A stretch of 7,493 bases of DNA. Source: Gemmatimonadota bacterium (lineage in GTDB: Bacteria; Latescibacterota; UBA2968; UBA8231). Below, piece by piece: positions 1-6,728 of this stretch. Position 1 is the stretch's first letter; each line of letters starts with the position of its first letter. The notes beneath the pieces were generated by a model. That model did not search any database, was not told the origin of the DNA, and saw only the letters and a program-made list of their open reading frames with translations. A program made the position numbers and the translations under genes. The DNA is taken from assembly GCA_018673255.1 (NCBI GenBank), contig JABHDC010000161.1:1-7493 (forward strand), read 5' to 3'.

Positions 1-169
1 GCTTCCCGGCAACCGTCCCGGGATCCTCAGCAGAGGCCCTGGGTTGAGCCACGTCGATCACTCGCCAGGGATCATCGGTGGCGCCAGATGCCGCAGTGCC
101 GGTGCTGGCCAGGGCAACTGCGGCAATCGACATCAGCACGCGCGCAGCGGGCTTGTTTCTGCCTCGCAT
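1..169 (-). CDS. Secreted protein of unknown function, 5' part only
   Basis: The first 56 codons of a minus-strand gene lie in the window, and the rest runs off the left edge. Starting from ATG at 169 the protein has a basic N-terminus (MRGRNK), a hydrophobic stretch at about residues 11-22 (VLMSIAAVALAS) and a small-residue region ending near ASGA at about residue 30. This is a typical Sec signal peptide, so the product should be exported to the periplasm, outer membrane or outside. A GGAG ribosome binding site (177-180) sits 7 nt before the ATG, which supports this start. The visible mature part (TDDPWRVIDVAQPRAS...) is too short to assign a family. The gene follows the amidohydrolase on the same strand after 116 nt, so the two may be co-transcribed. 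Confidence is good for a real secreted protein; its function is unknown. Confidence 0.72.
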   Translation of the reverse strand, partial: MRGRNKPAARVLMSIAAVALASTGTAASGATDDPWRVIDVAQPRASAEDPGTVAGK

Positions 170-285
170 CTGGAGACTCCGGGTAGGTCGAGGTGCTGCT
201 CGCTCTTACGGTGGAATGTAGGCGGGATTGAGGCTGGGACCAGTGCCGGGCATCTCCACATCAGTTGCTGAGAGAAGAGGGGGTC
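170..285. other. Intergenic gap, no convincing signal
   Basis: This 116-nt gap separates the end of the amidohydrolase from the start of the secreted-protein gene on the same strand. Apart from the GGAG ribosome binding site at 177-180 I see no good promoter and no hairpin followed by a T-run. The only pairing noticed is a weak imperfect hairpin around 232-247 (CTGG/CCAG stem inside GGC/GCC). A plus-strand reading frame through here is a shadow of the signal-peptide gene. Confidence 0.4.
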
Positions 286-1431
286 CTACTTGGGCCCATC
301 ACGATACACCTTCCCCGCCTTCACCACCGTGACCGGCTCGAGAGATCGGGTTCCCGTACGCACCTGCCCGCCTGAATCGGCCAGATTGTATGTGCCCTCG
401 CGCAACTCAAAGATGACGGCGTCGCCCCAGGCGCCGGGAGCCAGCGTGCCGATCCGATCCTGCATCAGTACGGTCTGCGCCGGAACGCTGGTGACGCGCG
501 AGAACACCTCGTCCAGACTCAGTCCCAGATGCAGGAACTTGGTCAGCACATTCGCCAGGTCGTAGACCGGTCCATCCACATTGTAAATGTGCAGATCCGA
601 GGAGATCGTCTTCGGCAGCACGCCCTCGGCCATGGCCGTCTCCACGACATTCCAGTCGAAGGAGCCCGCCCCGTGTCCGACGTCGAAGATGACACCACGC
701 TCGATGGCGTCGTGGACAGATGGCCTGACCTTGCCCCCCTCGTCGAGGATGCCGCACGCCATGCCGTGGAAGCAGTGTGTGAGAATATCGCCGGCCTTCA
801 TCACCGTCAGGATGTCGTCGAGAGATTCACACCACGCCGCCTGTGGATGAATCATAATCGGTAATCCGGCCGCGTCGGCTGCTTCGCGGGCCCGATGCAA
901 TGGAATCATGCCGGCACTCTTCGAGACGATGCTGTCCTTCGTCAACCGCACCTTGACACCCAGAATCAGGTCTCGATGCTGCTCGATCATCCGACAGCAG
1001 GCATCGACATTGGCGTATTCCGGCAGGGCGAATTCGCCCACCTCACGCGAGACCATGCCGTGACTGGCAATATTCAACTGGGCGAGGATCCTCGTCTGCG
1101 ATACCTCAATCACATACTTCCGAAATCCAGGGAACGTGTCGGCCCCGGCTGAACCGGCATCGACAACCGTCGTGGCACCCCGCGCCAGGCACGTGGGATC
1201 CGGTTCGATGCCAAAGTGCGACACACCGGGATAGACGTGAACATGTACGTCGATCAGGCCAGGCGTCACATAGAGACCGTCCGCATCGATGACCTCACGG
1301 GCGTCGGCCACCAGCAGATCCTTGCCTGTGGCGGCCACCGTGCCATCGGCAAAAGCCACGTCCTGCTGTGCGTGAATTTCACGAGCCGGATCGATGAGCG
1401 TACCGCGTCGGATGAGCAAGTCGTATTTCAA
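286..1431 (-). CDS. Amidohydrolase / deacetylase family metallohydrolase (COG3964, dihydroorotase-like)
   Basis: This is an amidohydrolase-superfamily enzyme of about 381 residues, often misnamed dihydroorotase. It starts KYDLLIRRGTLIDP, a typical N-terminal beta-sandwich opening, and then carries a TIM-barrel with a binuclear metal site. Numbered from the TTG start, the ligands are H63 and H65 (DVHVHVYPG), K160 as the likely carboxylated lysine (GVKVRLT), H195 (MIHP), H219 (LTHCFHG) and D279 (ISSDLH). It ends with the usual small C-terminal domain (GTLAPGAWGDAVIFEL). All metal residues are present, so it should be active. No signal peptide is seen, so it is probably cytoplasmic. One COG3964 member, Atu3266, hydrolyses acetyl-(R)-mandelate in vitro; the natural substrate here is unknown. 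An ATG at 1452 lies 7 codons upstream but has no ribosome binding site. The TTG at 1431 has AGGGAG 9 nt before it and matches the family N-terminus, so I chose it. The gene is divergent from the ester hydrolase operon. Confidence 0.93.
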   Translation of the reverse strand: MKYDLLIRRGTLIDPAREIHAQQDVAFADGTVAATGKDLLVADAREVIDADGLYVTPGLIDVHVHVYPGVSHFGIEPDPTCLARGATTVVDAGSAGADTFPGFRKYVIEVSQTRILAQLNIASHGMVSREVGEFALPEYANVDACCRMIEQHRDLILGVKVRLTKDSIVSKSAGMIPLHRAREAADAAGLPIMIHPQAAWCESLDDILTVMKAGDILTHCFHGMACGILDEGGKVRPSVHDAIERGVIFDVGHGAGSFDWNVVETAMAEGVLPKTISSDLHIYNVDGPVYDLANVLTKFLHLGLSLDEVFSRVTSVPAQTVLMQDRIGTLAPGAWGDAVIFELREGTYNLADSGGQVRTGTRSLEPVTVVKAGKVYRDGPK

Positions 1432-1581
1432 CGGAGGGTTCTCCCTGGGCATTCAGGAGTAGCATGGATGACCGAGATAAGGGCGCCCCGGGTCGCGGCG
1501 CAAGAAGCGCGACTGGCCATCGATCACCTTGCACACCACTTTTGCGCCATCGCCATCCCGCCTCGCGCAATGGAGCCCACC
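1432..1581. promoter_or_regulatory. Divergent start region between amidohydrolase and ester hydrolase operon
   Basis: The two transcription units diverge here, so promoters for both are expected in or near this stretch, possibly with a shared operator. I see no strong -35/-10 pair. The best weak plus-strand candidate is TTCAGG at 1452-1457 with GATAAG 18 nt later. Two plus-strand ribosome binding sites exist: AGGAG (1455-1459) before ATG 1468, and GGAG (1572-1575) before ATG 1582. If ATG 1468 is the true hydrolase start, the gap between the divergent start codons shrinks to about 36 nt and the promoters must overlap coding sequence. Confidence 0.35.
1441..1446 (-). promoter_or_regulatory. Ribosome binding site favouring the TTG start of the amidohydrolase
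   Basis: On the minus strand AGGGAG is followed by 9 nt and then TTG (1429-1431), which opens the reading frame with (M)KYDLLIRRG, the usual beginning of this family. The upstream ATG at 1452 is preceded by a pyrimidine-rich stretch without a Shine-Dalgarno sequence, and the AGGGAG would fall inside its codons 3-4. Confidence 0.55.
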
Positions 1582-3516
1582 ATGCCACGAGCCCGCAAAG
1601 CCGCCACCAAGGATCTGACTCGCGGCGGCGACGTGCCCCGCAGCTTCGATCCGACGACGCCGGCCTTCAATCACACCCGCATGGACTCGATGGTTCCCAT
1701 GCGCGATGGGATTGAACTCTACACGGTGATCATGATTCCCAAGGGCGTCTCCGGGAAGATGCCGATCGTGCTGACACGCACGCCATACAGTGCGGCAGGG
1801 CGTGTCTCGCGCACGAAAAGCCCCGATGTGGCCATGGCCTTGCCTGCTGCAGATGAGGCATTGGTCACCAATGGCTACATCCGCGTCTATCAGGATGTGC
1901 GCGGGCGCTTCGGGTCCAAGGGTCGATACACGATGACCATGCCCACGATCGGCCCCTTCAACAAGGGCAAGGTCGATCAGGTGACCGACGCCTGGGACAC
2001 CGTCGACTGGCTGATCAAGAACGTAGATGGCAATTCCGGTCGCGTCGGCATTACAGGAACATCCTACGATGGGCTTCTCACCTTGATGGCATTGCTCGAC
2101 CCGCATCCCGCCCTCAAGGCTGCCGTCCCCGTCAATTCCATGGTCGACTCCTGGCTCGGTGACGACTTCTACCGCCACGGCGCCTTCCGCACCGTCATGT
2201 TCGAATACGTCTATCGGCAGACGGCCAGCCGCAGCGCCAGCAAGGGCATTCCCTGGGGTTATCGAGACTTCTACAGTGCCATTCTTGAAGCGGGCTCCAT
2301 CGGCGAACTCGGCCGCCGTTATGGCGCCGACAAACTGCCCGCCTGGAATCGCCTGATAGAGCATCCGGCCTACGACGCCTACTGGCAGGATCAGGCGTTG
2401 CACAAGCTGCTGGAGAAAGCACCAAGACGAGTGCCCGTGCTGACCGTTCACAGCCTCTTCGACCAGGAAGACCTCTACGGCCCGGTCCTCAGTCACGAGG
2501 TGCTGGCCCGGCGTGATCGATCCGGCAACAAGACCCACCTGGCCATCGGGCCGTGGTGTCATGGCCAGCAGAGCGGCGAAGGCTCGGCCCTGGGTGCACT
2601 GAAGTGGGGCGCTGACACGTCTCTGCAATTCCGCCGTGAGATGCTCATGCCCTTCTGGGAGCACCACCTCAAGGGACACAAGCCAGCCAAACCCTTGCCG
2701 AAGGTGCTGGCCTTCGAGACCGGTGCCAATCAGTGGCGGCAATACGACAACTGGCCTCCTACCGGGAAGACCAGATCAGCCAAGCTCTATCTGCAGTCGG
2801 AGGGTGGACTCTCTTTTGATGCACCCAAGAAGGACGGCACGACGCACACAGAGTACACCTCGGATCCAGCCAAGCCGGTCCCTTACCGGGTGCGACCCAT
2901 CGTGCCAACCTTCAGCGGCGCCGGCTCTACCTGGAGTCGATGGCTCGTCGATGACCAGCGCCCCTTCGCCGATCGCACCGATGTACTCGTCTTCACCAGT
3001 GAAACTCTTGAGACACCGGTCACCGTCAGTGGCGAGATCACCACCACACTCTTCGCATCCACGACTGGCACTGACGCCGACTGGGTGGTCAAACTCATCG
3101 ATCAGTATCCGAATGAGGTGCCTGCCGAACCTGAGATGGGTGGTTACCAGTTCATGATCTCCGGCGACATTTTGCGGGGTCGATACCGGGAGAGCTTCGA
3201 GGTCGCTGCCCCGATCCCGCCCGGTGAGATCCTGCCGTACAGAGTGATCATGCCCCACGTCCACCACACCTTCCAACCCGGGCACCGGATCATGATCCAG
3301 ATCCAGAGCTCCTGGTTCCCGCTGTGTGATCGGAATCCGCAGACCTTCGTTGAGAACATCGCCTGGGCCAAGCCCGACGACTACCAGAAGGCGAACCATC
3401 GGATTCATCACGTGGCGGGTGCGGCCAGCTTCATCGAGTTGCCCATCCAACACGATGCGAAAGCCTCTCGAAGTCGCAGCACCAAGGCCCGTCGAGCAGG
3501 GAGCCCTCGCTCGTGA
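1582..3516 (+). CDS. CocE/NonD-type hydrolase, alpha-amino-acid ester hydrolase-like (S15 family fold)
   Basis: This is a serine hydrolase of about 644 residues, expected to cleave esters or amides of small acids. The N-terminal alpha/beta-hydrolase domain opens at VPMRDGIELYT. It has the RTPYS segment likely supplying the oxyanion-hole tyrosine, DVRGRFGSKGRYTM, the nucleophile S161 in GTSYDG, catalytic D294 in FDQED and H327 in GPWCHG. D195 (GDDFY), E296 and D297 match the carboxylate cluster that binds the alpha-amino group in alpha-amino-acid ester hydrolases. A helical cap lies between nucleophile and aspartate. From about residue 390 there is the jelly-roll domain seen in X-Pro dipeptidyl-peptidase C-termini, ending near FIELPI. 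A 22-residue Arg/Ser-rich tail follows. Start: ATG 1582 has GGAG 6 nt before it and gives a family-like length. ATG 1468 (AGGAG, 8 nt) would add 38 residues. Known relatives are secreted, but no signal peptide is visible with either start. It is the first gene of an operon with the receptor and RraA-like genes. Confidence 0.93.
   Translation: MPRARKAATKDLTRGGDVPRSFDPTTPAFNHTRMDSMVPMRDGIELYTVIMIPKGVSGKMPIVLTRTPYSAAGRVSRTKSPDVAMALPAADEALVTNGYIRVYQDVRGRFGSKGRYTMTMPTIGPFNKGKVDQVTDAWDTVDWLIKNVDGNSGRVGITGTSYDGLLTLMALLDPHPALKAAVPVNSMVDSWLGDDFYRHGAFRTVMFEYVYRQTASRSASKGIPWGYRDFYSAILEAGSIGELGRRYGADKLPAWNRLIEHPAYDAYWQDQALHKLLEKAPRRVPVLTVHSLFDQEDLYGPVLSHEVLARRDRSGNKTHLAIGPWCHGQQSGEGSALGALKWGADTSLQFRREMLMPFWEHHLKGHKPAKPLPKVLAFETGANQWRQYDNWPPTGKTRSAKLYLQSEGGLSFDAPKKDGTTHTEYTSDPAKPVPYRVRPIVPTFSGAGSTWSRWLVDDQRPFADRTDVLVFTSETLETPVTVSGEITTTLFASTTGTDADWVVKLIDQYPNEVPAEPEMGGYQFMISGDILRGRYRESFEVAAPIPPGEILPYRVIMPHVHHTFQPGHRIMIQIQSSWFPLCDRNPQTFVENIAWAKPDDYQKANHRIHHVAGAASFIELPIQHDAKASRSRSTKARRAGSPRS
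3498..3516 (+). promoter_or_regulatory. Ribosome binding site and stop/start overlap coupling hydrolase and receptor
   Basis: AGGGAG (3498-3503) lies inside the last codons of the hydrolase gene, 9 nt before the receptor's GTG (3513-3515). The GTG overlaps the hydrolase TGA (3514-3516) as GTGA. This layout is typical of translational coupling and fixes the receptor start, because the signal peptide begins at this codon. Confidence 0.75.
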
Positions 3517-5894
3517 TCCGCTCCCAGCAGGGCCTGCTGCGATCGCTACTGATTGCCGTGTTGCTGCTGGCCTCTCACACAGCGGCAATCGCCGGTGGCC
3601 GGGTGGCGGGGCAGGTGATCGATGCATCCACGTCAGTCCCGCTCGTGGGTGTCATCATCGTCGTTCGTAGCGATACGACTGTTGCCGCCACACGCGGCAC
3701 GGTCACCGACGACGAGGGTCGCTTTGCCCTGGATCTTCGCGACGATTCGGTGATCGTGGACGTGAGCCTCATCGGCTACCGTTCATGGCGCTCCGAACGA
3801 CTCCCCCTGATGGCGGGGCAGACCGTGCTGTTGACCGTACCCCTCGAAGTCGATGCCATCGCTCTTCGTGAGATCACCGTCACCCCCGGCCGCTTCGCCA
3901 TCATGGGAGATGCCACGGGGTCGCGACAGGCGCTCAGCGAAGAGGAAATCCAGACCATCCCGCAGTTCGGTGAAGATGTGTTCCGCGCCGTCACCCGATT
4001 GCCCGGCGTCACCGGCAATGATTACTCAGCAAAGTTCACGGTCCGCGGTGGTGAGCAGGATGAGGTGCTCGTGCGCCTCGATGGAGTGGAACTGGTCGAA
4101 CCCTTCCACCTCAAGGACATCAACGGCGGGGCCCTGAGCATCGTCGACGTCACTCTCATCGGGGGCATCGATCTGCTTACTGGTGGCTTCCCGGCTGAAT
4201 ACGGCGACCGCCTCAGTGGCGTCTTCGACATCCGTTCACGACATCCCGAGCCTGGCCACTCACGCGCCGCCATCGGCTTGAGCATGATGAATGCCCGTGC
4301 CCTGATTGAAGGCGCCGATGAACGCCGCTCCTGGCTCATCTCTGCCCGACGTGGGTATCTCGACATTGTGCTGGCACTGATGGGAGAGAATGAGGAGATC
4401 GATCCGGTGTATTCGGACGTCTTCGCCAAGTACACCCAGAGCCTCAGTCCTGCCCACGAGATGCAGCTGAGCCTCCTGCATTCGCGTGACGATTTCAGTC
4501 TGGTGGAAGACGATGAAGATGACTCCCAGACCGGCTACGGCAACACCTACACGTGGATATCACTGAACTCCACGCTGCGACCGAATCTTCTCCTGCATAC
4601 AACGCTGGCTGCGGGTCACGTCACGGATGATCGAGTGGGCAATGGCTTCTTCGGCGACTCGGGCGAGAGAGAATTCAGGATTCGCGACGATCGCAACGTC
4701 GATATCTGGTCCCTGCGCCAGGACTGGAGCTGGGAAGCCGGCAATAATCATCTGCTGAAGTGGGGCGCCGATCTGCGACGCCAGCAGGCTCGTTATGACT
4801 ACTTCAGCGATCAGCGTCTGTTTCTACGAAATGCCGACGGCCTGGTGACCGACCACCAGGACACGACCGACATCAGTTCCGATCTCAGTGAATCGACTAT
4901 CGCTCTGTATGCTGCCGACCGGATCCGCCTGAGCCGGAAGCTGACGGTAGAATTGGGCGTGCGATATGATGACGTCGGCCATAGCAATGATCAGCTGTTC
5001 AGTCCGCGTGTGAATCTCGCCTACGCCCTCACCCCCAACACGAGTGTGCGGGCAGCCTGGGGCCTCTTCTATCAGAGTCAGGGCATTCATCAACTCGCCG
5101 TGGAAGACGGCGAAAGTGGTTTTCACGGGGCCCAGCGCTCAGAGCACCGGGTCATCGGCCTGGAGCACATGACACCAGCCGGCATCCATCTGCGCGTGGA
5201 GGCCTACGACAAGCAGCTATCGGATCGCTGGCCGATCTATCGCAACTGGCGCGACGACATCGAGATGTTCCCCGAGTTGCAGGAGGATCGTATCCGACTC
5301 GATCTGGCTGGTGGCCACTCTCGGGGTCTCGAACTCTACGCCCGACGTGACGAAGGGACGCGGCTGACCTGGTGGGTGAGCTATGCGCTGGCACAGGTGC
5401 GTGACAACATCCGTTCCTTCGGTCTCTTCGACCAGGTCTATCCCTTCGATGATCAGATCGCCGGCCGCTTCGACCAACGACACACGATCTACGCCGATGT
5501 AAATCTGCGGCCCACACCCCATTGGCGACTTAGCCTGGCGTGGCAGTATCGCACCGGGTGGCCGTACACCGAACGTCTCATGGGTCTACACACGGCCAGC
5601 GATGGAAGTCGGTATCTCAGTCTCGACCTGGGCGAACCCCTGGGCGCCGATTACCCCGCCTTTCACCGCCTCGATGCCCGGTTGAATCGCACCTTCCAAC
5701 TGGCCGGTGGCAGCTTGCACACCTTCCTCGAAGTCACCAATCTCTACGACCACGACAATGTCAGCGGCTATTCATACTGGATCGATTGTGGTGGTAGCAA
5801 TCAGGCCGAGGACTGCCGACTGTTCCGTGAGCCGGACTACTGGTTCGGCCTGTTGCCATCACTCGGTTTGAGCTGGACCTGGGAACTGCACTGA
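3513..5894 (+). CDS. TonB-dependent outer-membrane receptor with carboxypeptidase-regulatory-like N-terminal domain
   Basis: This 793-residue outer-membrane protein should import a ligand using TonB/ExbBD energy. Residues 1-27 are a Sec signal peptide (hydrophobic LLIAVLLLAS, cleavage after AIA). Residues 29-115 form a carboxypeptidase D regulatory-like beta-sandwich (GRVAGQVIDAST, VTDDEGRFAL, SLIGYRSW). A TonB-box-like LREITVTPGR lies at 118-127. The plug spans about 135-245 (IPQFGEDVFRAVTRLPGV, FTVRGGEQDEVLVRLDGVEL, GGFPAEYGDRLSGVFDIRSR). The rest, to residue 793, is a beta-barrel rich in alternating aromatic and polar strands. There is no SusD-like partner next to it, so it is not a standard polysaccharide-utilisation SusC. 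An acidic run (E332-D337) and the only two cysteines (C759, C768), probably in extracellular loops, stand out. The C-terminus WTWELH lacks the usual terminal aromatic residue. The GTG start overlaps the upstream hydrolase stop, and the RraA-like gene follows after 21 nt. The ligand is not readable from sequence. Confidence 0.94.
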   Translation: MIRSQQGLLRSLLIAVLLLASHTAAIAGGRVAGQVIDASTSVPLVGVIIVVRSDTTVAATRGTVTDDEGRFALDLRDDSVIVDVSLIGYRSWRSERLPLMAGQTVLLTVPLEVDAIALREITVTPGRFAIMGDATGSRQALSEEEIQTIPQFGEDVFRAVTRLPGVTGNDYSAKFTVRGGEQDEVLVRLDGVELVEPFHLKDINGGALSIVDVTLIGGIDLLTGGFPAEYGDRLSGVFDIRSRHPEPGHSRAAIGLSMMNARALIEGADERRSWLISARRGYLDIVLALMGENEEIDPVYSDVFAKYTQSLSPAHEMQLSLLHSRDDFSLVEDDEDDSQTGYGNTYTWISLNSTLRPNLLLHTTLAAGHVTDDRVGNGFFGDSGEREFRIRDDRNVDIWSLRQDWSWEAGNNHLLKWGADLRRQQARYDYFSDQRLFLRNADGLVTDHQDTTDISSDLSESTIALYAADRIRLSRKLTVELGVRYDDVGHSNDQLFSPRVNLAYALTPNTSVRAAWGLFYQSQGIHQLAVEDGESGFHGAQRSEHRVIGLEHMTPAGIHLRVEAYDKQLSDRWPIYRNWRDDIEMFPELQEDRIRLDLAGGHSRGLELYARRDEGTRLTWWVSYALAQVRDNIRSFGLFDQVYPFDDQIAGRFDQRHTIYADVNLRPTPHWRLSLAWQYRTGWPYTERLMGLHTASDGSRYLSLDLGEPLGADYPAFHRLDARLNRTFQLAGGSLHTFLEVTNLYDHDNVSGYSYWIDCGGSNQAEDCRLFREPDYWFGLLPSLGLSWTWELH

Positions 5895-5902
5895 AGCTGT
5901 AC

Positions 5903-5910
5903 AAGGAGAG
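5903..5910 (+). promoter_or_regulatory. Strong ribosome binding site for the RraA-like gene
   Basis: AAGGAGAG lies in the 21-nt gap after the receptor stop; its AAGGAG core is 7 nt before the GTG at 5916. It supports the GTG start and shows that this gene has its own efficient initiation signal within the operon. Confidence 0.7.
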
Positions 5911-5915
5911 AACAC

Positions 5916-6677
5916 GTGAACATCCCCGAAGTGACCATTGCTCCCGAAATACTCGAAGGCCTCAAGCACGTCAGCACGCCCACGGCCACACAGCATCTGA
6001 TCGGCCAGGGATTTCATAACACCTACATGATCGGCATCCCGCCGCAGGCTCTGGAAGACGGGCAGGTCATGGTAGGACGCGCCCGCACGCTGCGCTTTCT
6101 GCCACTACGTGAAGACCTCGTCAAAATCCAATACGAGACTGTGACGGATCGCCCCCATCGCGATGCCATCGAAGCCATCCAGACCGACGAAATTCTCGTC
6201 ATCGACGCTTGTGGTTCACTTGAAGCTGGCGTCGTCGGTGACATGTTCACGCGCCGCGTGAAGGAGCGCGGGGGCTCAGGCATCGTCATCGATGGCAGTG
6301 TCCGCGACCTGAGTGCGATCCAGACGGTGGGTTTGCCCGTATTCTGTCGCGGCATGCATGGCGCCGGGATCAACCGGTCACTCATGTCGATCGAGCATCA
6401 GGGGCCCGTGCACGTGGGCGGCGTACCCATCTTTCCCGGTGACGTGCTTCTGGGCGATCAGGACGGGGTCGTCGTCGTGCCCCCCACGGCGGTGGAGCAC
6501 CTGGTCTCACACGGCATCGAGCATGAAGTGCAGGAGCGCTTCACGCGCCTCAAGCTGGAAGAGGGGTTCCCGCTGGAACGCGCCTATCCACCCGATGCCG
6601 AGCTTCGTAAGCAGTACCTGGAGTGGCGCAAGAGTGAACCCGAATTCGAGCAATTCCCCTTCGCCTTCGAGGCGTAA
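5916..6677 (+). CDS. RraA-like / HMG-CHA aldolase family protein
   Basis: This 253-residue protein belongs to the family that groups the RNase E inhibitor RraA with metal-dependent 4-hydroxy-4-methyl-2-oxoglutarate / 4-carboxy-4-hydroxy-2-oxoadipate aldolases (often labelled demethylmenaquinone methyltransferase by mistake). The N-terminus STPTATQHLIGQG is typical. G108-D109, then exactly 20 residues, then R130-D131 (IDGSVRD) give the D-x20-R-D signature of catalytic aldolases. GGVPIFPGDVLLGDQDGVVVVP at 168-189 is the conserved C-terminal core strand region. After the core there is a helical tail of about 60 residues (ERFTRLKLEEGFPLERAYPP...EYLEWRKS-like), as in the longer 240-250-residue subgroup linked to sugar-acid or keto-acid metabolism. 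This makes an enzyme (aldolase or oxaloacetate-type decarboxylase) more likely than an RNase E regulator. It is cytoplasmic and soluble, the third gene of the operon, and starts with GTG after a strong ribosome binding site. The exact substrate is unknown. Confidence 0.9.
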   Translation: MNIPEVTIAPEILEGLKHVSTPTATQHLIGQGFHNTYMIGIPPQALEDGQVMVGRARTLRFLPLREDLVKIQYETVTDRPHRDAIEAIQTDEILVIDACGSLEAGVVGDMFTRRVKERGGSGIVIDGSVRDLSAIQTVGLPVFCRGMHGAGINRSLMSIEHQGPVHVGGVPIFPGDVLLGDQDGVVVVPPTAVEHLVSHGIEHEVQERFTRLKLEEGFPLERAYPPDAELRKQYLEWRKSEPEFEQFPFAFEA

Positions 6678-6678
6678 G

Positions 6679-6692
6679 GAAGCGCTCGCTTC
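6679..6692. terminator. Possible weak hairpin between converging genes
   Basis: GAAGCG and CGCTTC form a perfect inverted repeat around CT (realistically a 5-bp stem with a 4-nt loop), 1 nt after the RraA-like stop codon and between two converging genes. The stem is short and no T-run follows on either side, so an intrinsic terminator is only a possibility. Confidence 0.2.
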
Positions 6693-6728
6693 GCGCGTCA
6701 CGTGGACACCCTGGTCCTGGTGCCTTTC

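Noticed and set aside
44..271. 75-codon plus-strand open frame at the left end
   Set aside because: It is antisense to a better-supported signal-peptide gene with its own ribosome binding site and has no family features.
1216..1581. Upstream extension of the ester hydrolase frame
   Set aside because: The part before 1452 is antisense to the amidohydrolase and does not resemble hydrolase N-termini; the open frame is a by-product of base composition. Only ATG 1468 and ATG 1582 are realistic starts.
1464..1715. 83-codon plus-strand open frame starting 4 nt after AGGAG
   Set aside because: Spacing to AGGAG is short, codon use is unlike the neighbours, and the frame overlaps the conserved start of the hydrolase domain.
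1453..2742. 429-codon open frame on the minus strand opposite the ester hydrolase
   Set aside because: It is a GC-driven shadow: the plus-strand frame holds a full hydrolase with an intact active site, while this translation shows no family features and no ribosome binding site was recognised.
2776..3627. 283-codon minus-strand open frame spanning the hydrolase/receptor junction
   Set aside because: It lies antisense to two well-supported genes, its composition is rich in Arg/Pro/Gly, and it has no recognisable motif.
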